A stretch of DNA of 64,000 bases from Chitinophaga sancti (GCF_034424315.1 NZ_CP139972.1:7200501-7264500); one strand, 5' to 3'; positions 18,893 through 28,828 are shown, counted from the first letter of the stretch. The notes: a model not told the origin generated them from the sequence alone. Translations and numbers: made by a program.

Positions 18893-18972
18893 TGATGAAT
18901 TGCTAAGCAAAAAAGGCCTGGAAAGCAGTTGCAGCGTAGCTGCGTTGTGACCAGCAAACCCTGCCAAAAAGT

Positions 18973-19015
18973 AAAACCACCGGTTACATTTGTTAACTGG
19001 TGGTTTTGCTTTTTA
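18973..19015 (+). terminator. Terminator of the secreted-enzyme cluster
   Basis: Arms AAAACCACCGGTTA (18973-18986) and TAACTGGTGGTTTT (18993-19006) pair over 14 bp with one mismatch, a 6-base loop, and GCTTTTT follows. It lies 80 bp after the protease stop codon. Confidence 0.85.
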
Positions 19016-19031
19016 ATACGTACATTACTTT
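19006..19031 (+). promoter_or_regulatory. Candidate promoter of the sigma/FecR/SusCD unit
   Basis: TTG at 19006-19008 and a TTACTTTG element near 19025-19032 are separated by about 17 bases, close to the Bacteroidota TTG / TAnnTTTG pattern. One position of the -7 box is off consensus. A leader of nearly 190 bases to ATG 19224 would result. It is prediction only. Confidence 0.3.
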
Positions 19032-19223
19032 GCATCGATGTTACAAGGCTAAATACATTTCAAATAGTTCTAATTTAATTTTTTATTATAAAATAGTGCA
19101 CAATAAAAAGAAATGTTACTATTTTATCAATCGGATTGATGGAGCCATTGTTTTGAAACCCGGACCCATTAAACAGCCATATAACTTGTATTACAAAAAC
19201 ACGGGTTATATAAATGTCGTGAT

Positions 19224-19814
19224 ATGAATACACAAGATGCCGAGTTAGTAGTATTGTTACAACAGGACGATGTTAGTGCATTTGATTCGCTGTACTGGAA
19301 ATACCACCAGGCAGTGTACCGTAACATTTTCAAGTTTGTAAAGGAACCTATTGGAACTGAGGATATTCTCCAGGAGGTGTTTACCCGGTTGTGGGAGAAG
19401 AGAAAGGAAATTAATGCTACCCAATCGGTGGCCGGATGGTTATTTGTAATCAGCTTTAATTTATCGGTAGATTATGTAAGGCGTAAGCTGCGTGAACAAA
19501 CCATTCACAAGGAGCTATATAATATAAATCCGGAGGAAGACTTCGGACTGGAGAATAAAAATGTATATGAAGAGCAGTATCAGTTGCTCGAAGAAGCGAT
19601 CGCGCAGTTATCTCCCAGGAAAAGAAAGATTGTAACCATGTGTAAACTGGAAGGAAAGACGTATGATGAGGTAGCGGCAGAAATGAATATTTCCCGTAAT
19701 ACGGTGAAGGAACATCTGTCTATAGCGATGGCTAAACTAAATGAATATATTCAAAAAAACAAAGAACATAAATACATAGTATTATTCCTCCTATTCCTGA
19801 ATTATCACGACTAG
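19224..19814 (+). CDS. ECF RNA polymerase sigma-70 factor (Bacteroidota type)
   Basis: A 196-residue extracytoplasmic-function sigma factor. Region 2 (FDSLYWKYHQAVYRNIFKFV, EDILQEVFTRLWEKR) binds core polymerase and the -10 element; region 4 (LSPRKRKIVTMCKLEGKTYDEVAAEMNISRNTVKEHL) is the -35-binding helix-turn-helix. The hydrophobic C-terminal tail (IVLFLLFLNY) is common in Bacteroidota members paired with FecR. A FecR-like gene follows at 20040 and an STN-bearing SusC at 21451. This gives the classic cell-surface signalling set: substrate at SusC, signal to FecR, release of this sigma factor. A terminator-like hairpin at 19840 separates it from fecR, so the two may be transcribed separately. 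Confidence 0.93.
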   Translation: MNTQDAELVVLLQQDDVSAFDSLYWKYHQAVYRNIFKFVKEPIGTEDILQEVFTRLWEKRKEINATQSVAGWLFVISFNLSVDYVRRKLREQTIHKELYNINPEEDFGLENKNVYEEQYQLLEEAIAQLSPRKRKIVTMCKLEGKTYDEVAAEMNISRNTVKEHLSIAMAKLNEYIQKNKEHKYIVLFLLFLNYHD

Positions 19815-19839
19815 GAAGAGCTTTACCCGGTTCTGATCA

Positions 19840-19869
19840 GGCCCTCTTTACAGGAGGGCCTTCTTTTTT
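19840..19869 (+). terminator. Terminator between sigma factor and FecR genes
   Basis: GGCCCTC (19840-19846) pairs perfectly with GAGGGCC (19854-19860) around TTTACAG, followed by TTCTTTTTT. The sigma gene ends at 19814. The fecR start 170 bp downstream therefore probably has its own promoter, or relies on readthrough. Confidence 0.85.
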
Positions 19870-20039
19870 CGTATATACCCGCGTCAAAAGATACCGTTAT
19901 TTCTGCAATTTACAACTGTATCTTTTCACAATTCTATTCGTCCAACATATTAGCATTAAGAATATGTAAATTTTTTTCTAAAACCACCCACCCACATTTA
20001 CTAACTGCACGTATTTAGTATAAATAAGCAATCAAAATA

Positions 20040-21038
20040 GTGCAGAACAGGAAGGAATACTTCAAACATCTGTTGCATAATAGAAGCTGGACACAGGAAG
20101 ACAGAGCGTGGTTTCTGCAATATTTGGATGAAAAAGATCTTACGGAATTACAGGACTACGCCGCAGAGGAATTCAATGCGGACCTGAATGCCGCCGGGCC
20201 GATATTGGCCCGGGAGGATTCTGAGAGGATATTGAACAATATCCATCAGCGCATCGCAGCAAAACCACAACCTGTAGTGAGAAAGCTATGGTGGAAGGTA
20301 GCTGCCGCAGCGATGCTGGTATTGGCGGCAGGGATCGGGTATTACAAAATATCACATCCGCCCCTGAGAGAATTGATTGTATTATCAGGAGAGCAACGAA
20401 AGCAAGTGACGTTGCCGGATGGGTCGAAGGTGTTGCTGGAGCCCGGATCCTCATTAAAATATAAAGGAGATTTTGGAAAAGCGGAGCGCGAGGTTGCATT
20501 GGAAGGGGAGGCGCTGTTTGATGTACAGCACGACAATGCACATCCTTTCGTGGTTGCGTCGCCGCTAATAAACACACGGGTACTGGGTACTTCTTTTAAT
20601 ATAGAAGCCAGGGATGCCAGGGAAGCAAAAGTGGTGGTTTTGACAGGAATGGTACAGGTACAGGCCATAGATGGAAATCGTAAAGATGGGCAGGAACTAA
20701 TCCTCACCGCCAATAAAAGGGCCGTTTACAACAAAACTACCGACCAACTGCAAATGTCAGAAGCTTCCGATGATGCGAGATTTTATTTACAGAAGCAACA
20801 GGGCCGATTTATGTACGAAGGCACTGAAATTATGAAAGTGGTAAACGACCTGCAAAGGTATTACAATATAAATGTTACAGTAGAAAAACGCTTACAGCAT
20901 TGCGCCTTCTATGGTGATTTCAACACTATTGATGAACCGGAGAAAGCCCTGAACGTAATTGCTTTATCGTTGAACGCCAGGATCAATAAAGACAGCACCG
21001 GAAACGGATTCACCATCAGTGGAGGTAGCTGCAGGTAG
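20040..21038 (+). CDS. FecR-family anti-sigma factor
   Basis: A 332-residue single-span inner-membrane sensor. The N-terminal cytoplasmic part (1-80) should bind the sigma factor. A transmembrane helix (about 84-101, VAAAAMLVLAAGIGYY) leads to the periplasmic FecR domain (about 115-215, with VTLPDGSKVLLEPGSSLKY and HPFVVASPLINTRVLGTSFNIEA) and a C-terminal DUF4974 domain (about 258-330). The start is GTG at 20040; no in-frame ATG lies near, and the N-terminus is complete from there. It sits between the ECF sigma gene and a SusC with an STN domain, its expected signalling partners. The long 5' region of susC (412 bp) follows. Confidence 0.92.
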   Translation: MQNRKEYFKHLLHNRSWTQEDRAWFLQYLDEKDLTELQDYAAEEFNADLNAAGPILAREDSERILNNIHQRIAAKPQPVVRKLWWKVAAAAMLVLAAGIGYYKISHPPLRELIVLSGEQRKQVTLPDGSKVLLEPGSSLKYKGDFGKAEREVALEGEALFDVQHDNAHPFVVASPLINTRVLGTSFNIEARDAREAKVVVLTGMVQVQAIDGNRKDGQELILTANKRAVYNKTTDQLQMSEASDDARFYLQKQQGRFMYEGTEIMKVVNDLQRYYNINVTVEKRLQHCAFYGDFNTIDEPEKALNVIALSLNARINKDSTGNGFTISGGSCR

Positions 21039-21450
21039 AAAAAAGTCGGAAAAAGAGACACAAACAGTTAACCGAGACAACCTTATGAGAGGAGAGAACT
21101 AGCATTTTTGTACTGTGAAGGTGCGCCTTGCCAGGGTTTTGTACGCAACCCTGCTACAGGCTGGCCGCCTGACCCTGTACTGCATGATTACAAGTGGCCT
21201 ATTGTGATCGCTGTGAAACCCAACCGAGGTTAGCCTTTTACTGTGAAACGCAAACATTGCAACAACCAAAATGAATCGCAAAAACATGACGAAATCTAAA
21301 CGCACGCCGTCCGGGTAACCATTTTCAAAAAATCGGTTAATCCATAAAAAACTATGTTCTGCACCGCAGCAGGTGCTGCTATTGCCCTGGCTTCACAAGA
21401 GCCGGAATGGGCATTCTATTTCCTGAAACGCACAAAACAATTTATGACCA
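21039..21450. other. Leader region of susC with possible small ORFs
   Basis: This 412-bp gap holds no full gene but shows several unusual items. There are repeated CTGTGAA words near 21113, 21210 and 21240 (CTGTGAAGGTGCGC, CTGTGAAACCCAAC, CTGTGAAACGCAAA). A 30-codon frame from a GTG near 21115 has a hydrophobic end (MITSGLL). A 15-codon ATG frame starts near 21271, and a 34-codon ATG frame at 21354 runs into the susC start. No terminator is visible. Leader-peptide control or a decayed gene start are both possible. Confidence 0.35.
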
Positions 21451-21458
21451 ATGCTTAA
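21354..21458 (+). CDS. Possible 34-residue leader peptide overlapping susC
   Basis: An ATG frame at 21354 encodes MFCTAAGAAIALASQEPEWA and a basic tail ending KQFMTNA, with TAA at 21456-21458. Its end overlaps the susC ATG (21451) by 8 bases in another frame. Such an overlap is typical of translational coupling. I do not recognise the peptide, and chance cannot be excluded for a frame this short. If translated, it could gate ribosome entry to susC. Confidence 0.25.
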   Translation: MFCTAAGAAIALASQEPEWAFYFLKRTKQFMTNA

Positions 21459-24400
21459 AAAGGCGACCCTATTCCTTCAACTAACCGTGTTGGTGTCACT
21501 GTTATCCATACACGCTTCCGGTTTTGGTATACAGGATGCACTTGAAAAGAAAATATCCCTTGAGTTAAAAGACGTGTTGCTCAAAGAAGCATTGGACAAG
21601 ATCGGGAATCTCGCTGACGTATCATTTATATACGCCGGCAACTCTGTCACAGCCATCGACAAGGTCGATGTGAATGCTCATAATGAAAAGGTGGGAATGC
21701 TCCTCAATAGATTATTAAAACCTTATTCTCTGTCGTATACCGTATTGTATGATCGTATCATCATCCGCCAGGCAGAAAAGAAGATCAATTCAAGTGTCAT
21801 CAATACCGGCCATGCCGTGGCCTTCCGCACACAGGACATTAAAGGTGTGGTACTCACCATCAACAACGAACCACTGCCAGGTGTAGCAGTGATGATCAAA
21901 GGGACTACAAGGGGAACAACTACCAATGATAATGGTGTGTTCGAGTTAAAAAATATTCCGGCTAATGCCGTCCTCGTTATCAATCTTACCGGTTATGAAT
22001 CGCAGGAGATTTCACTGGCTACTATCAAAAGAGATCAGTTGACCGTTATACTGAAAGAAAAAACAACCAAGCTACAGGAGGTAGTTGTTACCGGATTTCA
22101 AAACATTGATAAAAATAAGTTTTCTGGTGCTGCTACCCGTATTAAAATGGAGGATGCGAAGATAGACGGTATGGCCGATGTAAGCCGCATGCTGGAAGGC
22201 CGCGTAGCCGGTGTGTCTATTCAAAACGTATCCAGCACATTCGGTTCTGCTCCTAAGATCCGTGTACGTGGCGCAACCTCTATTAATGGTGATAATAAAC
22301 CATTGTGGGTAGTAGACGGTGTTGTACTTGAAGATGTAGTGAACATCAGCAATGATCAGCTGTCCAGTGGAGACCCTACCACGCTGATGGGCTCCTCTGT
22401 TGCCGGTCTGAACCCGAACGATATAGAGAGCTTCGATATTCTGAAAGATGCTGCCGCTACAGCTTTGTATGGTGCCCGTGCTATGAATGGGGTAGTGGTG
22501 ATCACTACCAAAAAAGGTAGGGTAGGTAAACCATCTGTTGTATACAGCGGCAATTTCAGCACCCAGCTGAAACCCAACTATGGTAATTATAATATCATGA
22601 ATTCAGGCCAGCAAATGTCCGTACTGGCAGAACTGGAGCGCAAAGGCGCGCTGACTTCAGATATTCTTTCCCGTGCTGATAACGGGGTCTATGGAAAGAT
22701 GTATGAGCAGCTGAATGCAGATGAAAATGGCAACTTCCCATTAGAAAATACACCGGCGGCAAAGCGTAAGTTTTTGCTTAGATATGCTTCTGCCAATACT
22801 GACTGGTTCAACATCCTGTTCCGTACCAGTTTTATCCAGGAGCACTCCCTCAGTATTTCCTCCGGTACAGACAAGTCTCAGTCCTATTTCTCCACCAGCT
22901 TTTATCACGATAAAGGCTGGACAGTCGCCGACAGGGTAAGCCGGTACACACTCAACTTCCGGAACAACTATAAGTTGTCCGACAAGATCTCGGCCGGCTT
23001 CTCTGTCTTAGGCTCTGTACGTCAGCAGAAAGCACCCGGTGCCCTGAGCCGTACCAGCAATCCTGTAGAAGGGCAGTATGACCGTGATTTTGACATCAAC
23101 CCGTTCAGCTATGCACTGAACACCAGCCGTACGCTGACAGCCTTTGATGAAAGTGGAAAGAGAGAATACTTCAGAAGGAATTTTGCACCGTTCAACATTC
23201 TCACGGAAGTAGAAAATAATTACCTCAAAATAAACATGATGGACCTTCGCCTGCAGGGAGACTTTTCCTGGAAGCTCGCGAAGAACCTTCGCTATGAACT
23301 GGTAGGTGCACTGCGCTATGTAAAGTCATCACGCGAACACCAGATCACAGAGAACAGTAATATGGCGAATGCTTACCGTGCAAACGGGAATTCTACCATT
23401 GCAGAAAACAATAAGTTCCTCTACCGTGATCCGGACAATCCCGACGCATTGCCACAGGTGGTATTGCCTTATGGTGGTTTTTACAACCGTACGGAAGACC
23501 TGCTGGTCAACTACGATTTCCGTAACAGTTTGAACTACTCTCTCAATGTGGCAGACAGGCATAACCTGAATGTACTGGTAGGACAGCAGGTAAAGTATGC
23601 TGACAGGCAGAACTCGTCGAACACCGGTTATGGTTACCAGTATGAAAACGGTGGTGTAGCCTTCACTGATCCCCGTATCCTGAAGCAAACTATCGAGAGC
23701 AATTTTCCATACTATGGTATGAGCCAGGACTACGACCGCTTTGCAGCATTCTATGCCAGTGCCACATATGCTTTCAAAGAGAAGTATAACCTGACAGGTA
23801 CTACCCGCTATGATGGGTCGAACAAACTGGGTCGTTCTAAGAATGCACGCTGGTTACCTACCTGGAGTATATCGGGCAGCTGGAACATAGACAAAGAAGC
23901 ATTTATGAAACAGGCGTCGTGGGTAGATTATCTTGCTTTACGCGCCAGCTATGGTCTGACAGCCAGCATGGGCCCTGCTACCAACTCCAACATTGTTTAC
24001 CAGACTGTGAACACAAACCGCGGTCACCTCGATGAAGTAGAATCAGTTATTAAGATCGCACACCTGCAGAACGATGACCTTACCTGGGAGAAGATGTACA
24101 CCACTAACATTGGGCTGGATGGTACCTTCTTCGACAGACGCTTCAATTTCTCTATCGATGCATACAACAAAAAAAGCTTTGACCTGATCAGCCTGATCAA
24201 AACATCCGGTATAGGTGGTGAACTGTATAAGGCGGCTAACTATGCGGACATGACTTCAAAAGGGATCGAAGTAATGGTAGGCGGTGACATCGTGCGCACT
24301 AAAGACTGGGGCTGGAAAGCAAATGTGACCTTCGGTTACAATACCAACAAGATCACTAATGCAAAGAACATCCCTTCCATCTTTGACCTGGTAGTACCGG

Positions 24401-25086
24401 AAGGTGGTAATAAAGAAGGATATCCTGTCAGAGGCCTGTTCTCTATTAAATATGAAGGCCTGGATCCAAAGAATGGTTATCCCCGTTTCCTGAACCAGAG
24501 TGGTAATAGCAGCCCGGATGTATACCTGCAGGATCTGAATACCTCTCACCTGGTATATGAAGGCCCTGTAGATCCTCCTGCCAATGGTGGTCTGTCCAAT
24601 ACTTTCCGATACAAGAATTTATCCCTGAATGTATTTGTCACTTACCAGTGGGGCAACAAGATCAGGCTGTACCCTGCCTTTAAAACAGCGTACTCTGACC
24701 TGGATGCAATGCCCAAAGAGTTCTATGACCGTTGGGTAATGCCGGGCGAAGAGACCGTGACAAGAACACCTTCTATTCTCGATGCCCTGGAGCAAAATGT
24801 GATTTACGGCACTTATCCATATAACAACTATAACTATTCGACCGATAGAGTGGCCAAAGGAGATATGATCCGTTTGAAGACAGTATCCCTCACATATCAG
24901 CTGCCGCAACACCTGACCAGGAAAGCTGGTTTAAGTAACCTGTCTGTTACCGGTGCTGCCATCAATCCATGGCTGATTTATGCAGACAGTAAGCTGAGAG
25001 GACAGGATCCTGAATTCTTCAATACAGGAGGTGTAGCTCAACCTATTCAAAAGCAATTCACCCTTTCATTAAAAGTAGGACTCTAA
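21451..25086 (+). CDS. SusC/RagA TonB-linked outer-membrane protein with STN domain
   Basis: A 1211-residue TonB-dependent SusC-type transporter. Signal peptide (LFLQLTVLVSLLSIHASG), STN secretin/TonB short N-terminal domain (about 30-108, with ISLELKDVLLKEALDKI), carboxypeptidase-regulatory-like domain (about 128-205, GVVLTINNEPLPGVAVMIKG), plug (about 210-360, VVVTGFQNIDKNKFSGA and NPNDIESFDILKDAAATALYG), then the beta-barrel. The STN domain is the signalling module that contacts FecR, so this receptor should report substrate to the adjacent FecR/sigma pair. A SusD follows 16 bp downstream. The imported substrate cannot be told from the sequence; the following metallohydrolase lipoprotein hints at a peptide, glycopeptide or metal-linked ligand. 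Confidence 0.95.
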   Translation: MLKKATLFLQLTVLVSLLSIHASGFGIQDALEKKISLELKDVLLKEALDKIGNLADVSFIYAGNSVTAIDKVDVNAHNEKVGMLLNRLLKPYSLSYTVLYDRIIIRQAEKKINSSVINTGHAVAFRTQDIKGVVLTINNEPLPGVAVMIKGTTRGTTTNDNGVFELKNIPANAVLVINLTGYESQEISLATIKRDQLTVILKEKTTKLQEVVVTGFQNIDKNKFSGAATRIKMEDAKIDGMADVSRMLEGRVAGVSIQNVSSTFGSAPKIRVRGATSINGDNKPLWVVDGVVLEDVVNISNDQLSSGDPTTLMGSSVAGLNPNDIESFDILKDAAATALYGARAMNGVVVITTKKGRVGKPSVVYSGNFSTQLKPNYGNYNIMNSGQQMSVLAELERKGALTSDILSRADNGVYGKMYEQLNADENGNFPLENTPAAKRKFLLRYASANTDWFNILFRTSFIQEHSLSISSGTDKSQSYFSTSFYHDKGWTVADRVSRYTLNFRNNYKLSDKISAGFSVLGSVRQQKAPGALSRTSNPVEGQYDRDFDINPFSYALNTSRTLTAFDESGKREYFRRNFAPFNILTEVENNYLKINMMDLRLQGDFSWKLAKNLRYELVGALRYVKSSREHQITENSNMANAYRANGNSTIAENNKFLYRDPDNPDALPQVVLPYGGFYNRTEDLLVNYDFRNSLNYSLNVADRHNLNVLVGQQVKYADRQNSSNTGYGYQYENGGVAFTDPRILKQTIESNFPYYGMSQDYDRFAAFYASATYAFKEKYNLTGTTRYDGSNKLGRSKNARWLPTWSISGSWNIDKEAFMKQASWVDYLALRASYGLTASMGPATNSNIVYQTVNTNRGHLDEVESVIKIAHLQNDDLTWEKMYTTNIGLDGTFFDRRFNFSIDAYNKKSFDLISLIKTSGIGGELYKAANYADMTSKGIEVMVGGDIVRTKDWGWKANVTFGYNTNKITNAKNIPSIFDLVVPEGGNKEGYPVRGLFSIKYEGLDPKNGYPRFLNQSGNSSPDVYLQDLNTSHLVYEGPVDPPANGGLSNTFRYKNLSLNVFVTYQWGNKIRLYPAFKTAYSDLDAMPKEFYDRWVMPGEETVTRTPSILDALEQNVIYGTYPYNNYNYSTDRVAKGDMIRLKTVSLTYQLPQHLTRKAGLSNLSVTGAAINPWLIYADSKLRGQDPEFFNTGGVAQPIQKQFTLSLKVGL

Positions 25087-25102
25087 AAAGAAGAAGACTA
25101 AC

Positions 25103-26554
25103 ATGAAAAATTTTACACGGGTATCATTGATCAGTCTGGGCCTGCTTACTATGAGTAGCTGCAGTAAATATCTGGACCAATCTCCTGATAGTACCTGGAC
25201 AGAATTAAATACACCGCAAAAGGTATCCCAGTTATTAGGTACAGCTTATCCGCAGGCTAACTATATCGTGTTTGCTGAAGCGATGTCTGACAACGTAACA
25301 GACAAAGGTGCCGGGGTTATAGAAAGGACAAATGAAGATCCATATTTCTTCAATGATGTAAACGACATTAAAGAAGATTCTCCTGAGTGGTACTGGACAG
25401 CATGCTACAAAGCGATTGCCGCCTGTAACAATGCACTCAAGGCGTGTGAGAACGCGCCTGATTCTTCCCGGTATCGGGCACAAAAGGGAGAAGCGCTGGT
25501 AGCAAGAGCATATGCACACTTTATGCTGGTGAACTTCTTCTCGAAATTTTACAATGCTGCCACAGCCGCTACTGATCCGGGTATCCCATATGTAATAGAA
25601 CCTGAGACAGTAGTATTCGAGCAATACAACCGTGGTACGGTTGCTGAAGTGTATGATAAAATTGAAAAAGATCTGCTGGCTGGCATTCCCCTGATCAACG
25701 ACGAAAAATACGAGGTTCCTCATTACCACTTCAATAAATCAGCGGCTCACGCCTTTGCCACCAGGTTCTACCTGTTTAAGAAAGATTATGCAAAGGTGGT
25801 GGAGTTTGCCAACAAAACATTCCCAAACAATGACCTGGCCAGTTACATGCGTCCATGGAATACGACCTACAGAACAATGACCCCGTCTATGCTGTGGGAA
25901 ACTTATGCCAGGGCTACTGAAAAGTGCAATCTGCTCCTCGTGGAAACACAGTCCACTTACGGCAGAAATCTGGCACGATACCGTTTTGGCCTGGACAATA
26001 ACATTGAAACTTCCGTACTGTCGAAGAATGTGGCAGGTGGTAATTACTCCTATCCAATATACTACTATGGTACCCGCGATTACTTTGTACCAAAGCTGAC
26101 AGAATACTTTGTAAAGGCATCTGTGAACGCGACAATCGGAGATCCTTATGTAATGGTACCCCTGTTTACTACAGAAGAAGTTTTGTTCAACAGGGCCGAG
26201 GCGAACCTTTACCTGGGCAATACTGCTGATGTGCTCTCCGATCTGAACCTGTTTGCCAGCAAGCGTATCGTGAATTATGATGCCGGCAGGCATGCGGTAA
26301 GCGTTGCCAAAGCACAGACGTTTTACAACACATCAAATAGTAACAATGCACTCCTGAATACCATTCTTGATTTTAAGAGAGCAGAGTTTTTACAGGAAGG
26401 GCATCGCTGGTTTGATTTACAACGGTATGGCGTCACCATCACCCACTACGACATCTATGGTAATAAGACAACTGTAGCTGCTGATGATAACCGCCGTGTA
26501 TTGCAGTTGCCATTGTCTGCCCAGACAGCAGGTCTCGCTTTAAATCCAAGATAA
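25103..26554 (+). CDS. SusD/RagB family nutrient-binding lipoprotein
   Basis: A 483-residue surface lipoprotein that lids the SusC barrel. The lipobox is LTMSSC (Cys20), followed by SKYLDQSPDSTWTELNTP, typical of SusD starts. The N-terminal TPR-like part has ACYKAIAACNNALKACE and AQKGEALVARAYAHFMLVNFF; the C-terminal part has ILDFKRAEFLQEGHRWFDLQRYG. Length is normal for the family. It lies 16 bp after susC and 22 bp before the zinc-metallohydrolase gene, so co-transcription is near certain. Confidence 0.94.
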   Translation: MKNFTRVSLISLGLLTMSSCSKYLDQSPDSTWTELNTPQKVSQLLGTAYPQANYIVFAEAMSDNVTDKGAGVIERTNEDPYFFNDVNDIKEDSPEWYWTACYKAIAACNNALKACENAPDSSRYRAQKGEALVARAYAHFMLVNFFSKFYNAATAATDPGIPYVIEPETVVFEQYNRGTVAEVYDKIEKDLLAGIPLINDEKYEVPHYHFNKSAAHAFATRFYLFKKDYAKVVEFANKTFPNNDLASYMRPWNTTYRTMTPSMLWETYARATEKCNLLLVETQSTYGRNLARYRFGLDNNIETSVLSKNVAGGNYSYPIYYYGTRDYFVPKLTEYFVKASVNATIGDPYVMVPLFTTEEVLFNRAEANLYLGNTADVLSDLNLFASKRIVNYDAGRHAVSVAKAQTFYNTSNSNNALLNTILDFKRAEFLQEGHRWFDLQRYGVTITHYDIYGNKTTVAADDNRRVLQLPLSAQTAGLALNPR

Positions 26555-26576
26555 CAACCAAAAAATATTTGCATAT

Positions 26577-27488
26577 ATGAAACCGTTAAACGCATTCTTT
26601 TTCTTTCTGCTGGTGATCGCACTGGCGGCTTGTTCGAAAGAAAACGATGATCTAAGTGGTGTGCAAGATATCCCCGGCCTGGGTGGCGACACCTGGGTCG
26701 AGGATTCTTTAGACAAATGGCTGCATGATTCCCTCACCGTGCCTTACAACATAGAGGTGAAATACAAATGGGATCAGTTTGAATTTGATGTGACAAAAAC
26801 TTTAGTGCCACCCAAAGAAGAAGTGGTGGTTCCTGCTATGCAGGCAATCAGGAAGGTTTGGATAGATAATTATATCAGATATGCCGGAGAACTTTTCTTC
26901 AAAAAGTATTCTCCCAAATTTTTCATCCTCTCAGGTAGTGCCAGCTGGAATGACAATGGTACCATCACCCTGGGTACTGCCGAAGGAGGCCGCAAGGTGG
27001 TCATGTACCTGCTGAACGAATTCCGTACCAAAGGAATGGATGGCTACCGGCTGGGTGATACCGCCAACGTGAAACAGATCTTTCACGTAATAGAGCACGA
27101 ATTCGGGCACATCCTGCACCAGAATGTTATGTATCCAAGCGAGTTCAAAAAGATCAGTGTAGGGCTTTATACGGCCAACTGGAATAATATCTACGATTCC
27201 GATGCGCACCAGGATGGCTTTGTAACCCCCTATGCCATGAGCAGCGAAAATGAGGATTTCGTAGAAATGATCGCCACCATGCTGATTGAAGGGAAGGAGG
27301 GATTTGACAGGATTGTAAACAGTGTGCAGAACAGGACCAGTGACAACGGCACGACCCAGGCACAGGCAGTAGCTGCCCTGCGGCAAAAAGAAGCGATGGT
27401 CGTGAACTATTACAAGTCCGCTTACGACGTGGATTTCTACGCCTTGCAAAAAGCCACCAGGAATAGTATTAACGCACTTTTTTATTGA
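26577..27488 (+). CDS. Substrate import-associated zinc metallohydrolase lipoprotein
   Basis: A 303-residue lipoprotein with lipobox ALAAC (Cys19). The zinc motif is HEFGH (His174, Glu175, His178) inside HVIEHEFGHILHQN; an acidic third ligand may lie in SENEDFVEMIATMLIEG. The pattern fits the family described as substrate import-associated zinc metallohydrolase lipoproteins (TIGR04549), found beside SusC/SusD pairs in Bacteroidota. It is expected on the outer membrane, processing a ligand before or during import; whether it is a peptidase is inferred from the motif. It follows susD by 22 bp and is followed by the DUF4302-like lipoprotein by 24 bp, the usual companion of this family. Confidence 0.88.
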   Translation: MKPLNAFFFFLLVIALAACSKENDDLSGVQDIPGLGGDTWVEDSLDKWLHDSLTVPYNIEVKYKWDQFEFDVTKTLVPPKEEVVVPAMQAIRKVWIDNYIRYAGELFFKKYSPKFFILSGSASWNDNGTITLGTAEGGRKVVMYLLNEFRTKGMDGYRLGDTANVKQIFHVIEHEFGHILHQNVMYPSEFKKISVGLYTANWNNIYDSDAHQDGFVTPYAMSSENEDFVEMIATMLIEGKEGFDRIVNSVQNRTSDNGTTQAQAVAALRQKEAMVVNYYKSAYDVDFYALQKATRNSINALFY

Positions 27489-27512
27489 TGCGCACCAAAA
27501 TCTAAATGCAAT

Positions 27513-28793
27513 ATGAGAACAAATTTATCTCTGTATATATTACTTACTGCATTATTATTTGCCGCCTGTAAAAAGGAGGATGATAACGTATTTAAAAAAT
27601 CGCCCGATGAAAGGCTCAATGAGGTACTTAGTACCTATAGTACTGCACTTACCAGCGCCCCTTACGGATGGAAGGCACTGGTATATCCCTCGGGTTTTCC
27701 TACCCTGCCATTTAGTTTCTATTTTAAGTTCGATACTGCGAACCGGGTACGAATGTATTCGGACTGGGATACAAGCACACTGACCAATGCCCGTGAAAGT
27801 AGTTATCGGCTAAAAGCCCTGCAGCAACCTTGTTTATTATTTGATACCTACAGTTACATTCATATACTCTGCGATCCCGATGCCAGCGTTAACGGCGGAT
27901 ATTATGGCAGCGGTCTGCTGTCTGATTTCGAGTTTATACTGGATGGTATGAGCAGCAATGGTGATACTATTAAACTTACAGGACGTCAGCATGCCAGCAA
28001 GGCCGTGCTCGTCAAAGCTACCTCCAAAGAGGCACAGGATTATTACGATAGAAAACGGAACTGGGACTTTAACTATTCTTCCCGGTTTCTTACTTATTTT
28101 AAAAAGCTGCACACTGGTAAAGGAGATTATGATATCTACATTAACCACAGCTTCAAACGCGTACGTATTGTAAACGCCAACGTAAAATTCAGTGCCGGTT
28201 TTTACCTGACACCCACAGGTGTCGCATTTGATAAACCCTTTACAGACGCCGGAGAAACCATTTATGGATTTGATGATGTCATCTGGTCAGAAAACAATCA
28301 GCTCATGAGCCTCAAGGTCAATGGCAGAGCTGCAACCATCAACAGTGATAAGAAGCCTTATATCGTGGACAGTACTGCCGGCAGCCGCTGGTACAATACC
28401 GCCCTGAATGCGGCCACCTACTTTATCGCGCCCAATGGCATTCATGTAGATGGCCAGGATGATTATTACAATTTAGCATCTGTTCCGGGTTTTACCTACC
28501 TGTTTTACTATCCGAATTTCGGACAGAGCGGGTATGACTTCAATGGACTAATGGAGAAGTCCTACTATGGGCCTGCCTATAAAGCGAAGTTCAGTACTGC
28601 AGGGATTACCACCTTCACCTATGGAGGCACTTTCTACACCATCCCTGACTACAGTACCACCGCTATATCTAACATCGTCACCAAATTCACAGAAAGCGCC
28701 GGTTACTACTTTGTACAAACCAGTGACAACAATACCTATGATATGGTGAATGTAAAAGATGCCCGTAGCTGGATCAGCTGGCAATTGTACTAA
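27513..28793 (+). CDS. DUF4302-like surface lipoprotein
   Basis: A 426-residue lipoprotein with lipobox LLFAAC (Cys19), followed by KKEDDNVFKKSPDERLNEVLSTY and PYGWKALVYPS, which match what I know of the DUF4302 family. The rest is beta-rich with many aromatic residues. The biochemical role of the family is unknown. It occurs with SusC/SusD and zinc-metallohydrolase lipoproteins, so it is probably an accessory binding protein on the cell surface. It lies 35 bp before the giant cargo gene with no terminator between. Confidence 0.75.
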   Translation: MRTNLSLYILLTALLFAACKKEDDNVFKKSPDERLNEVLSTYSTALTSAPYGWKALVYPSGFPTLPFSFYFKFDTANRVRMYSDWDTSTLTNARESSYRLKALQQPCLLFDTYSYIHILCDPDASVNGGYYGSGLLSDFEFILDGMSSNGDTIKLTGRQHASKAVLVKATSKEAQDYYDRKRNWDFNYSSRFLTYFKKLHTGKGDYDIYINHSFKRVRIVNANVKFSAGFYLTPTGVAFDKPFTDAGETIYGFDDVIWSENNQLMSLKVNGRAATINSDKKPYIVDSTAGSRWYNTALNAATYFIAPNGIHVDGQDDYYNLASVPGFTYLFYYPNFGQSGYDFNGLMEKSYYGPAYKAKFSTAGITTFTYGGTFYTIPDYSTTAISNIVTKFTESAGYYFVQTSDNNTYDMVNVKDARSWISWQLY

Positions 28794-28828
28794 TGCATTA
28801 ACCCTAAATAATAGAAAAAGAGAACCAT

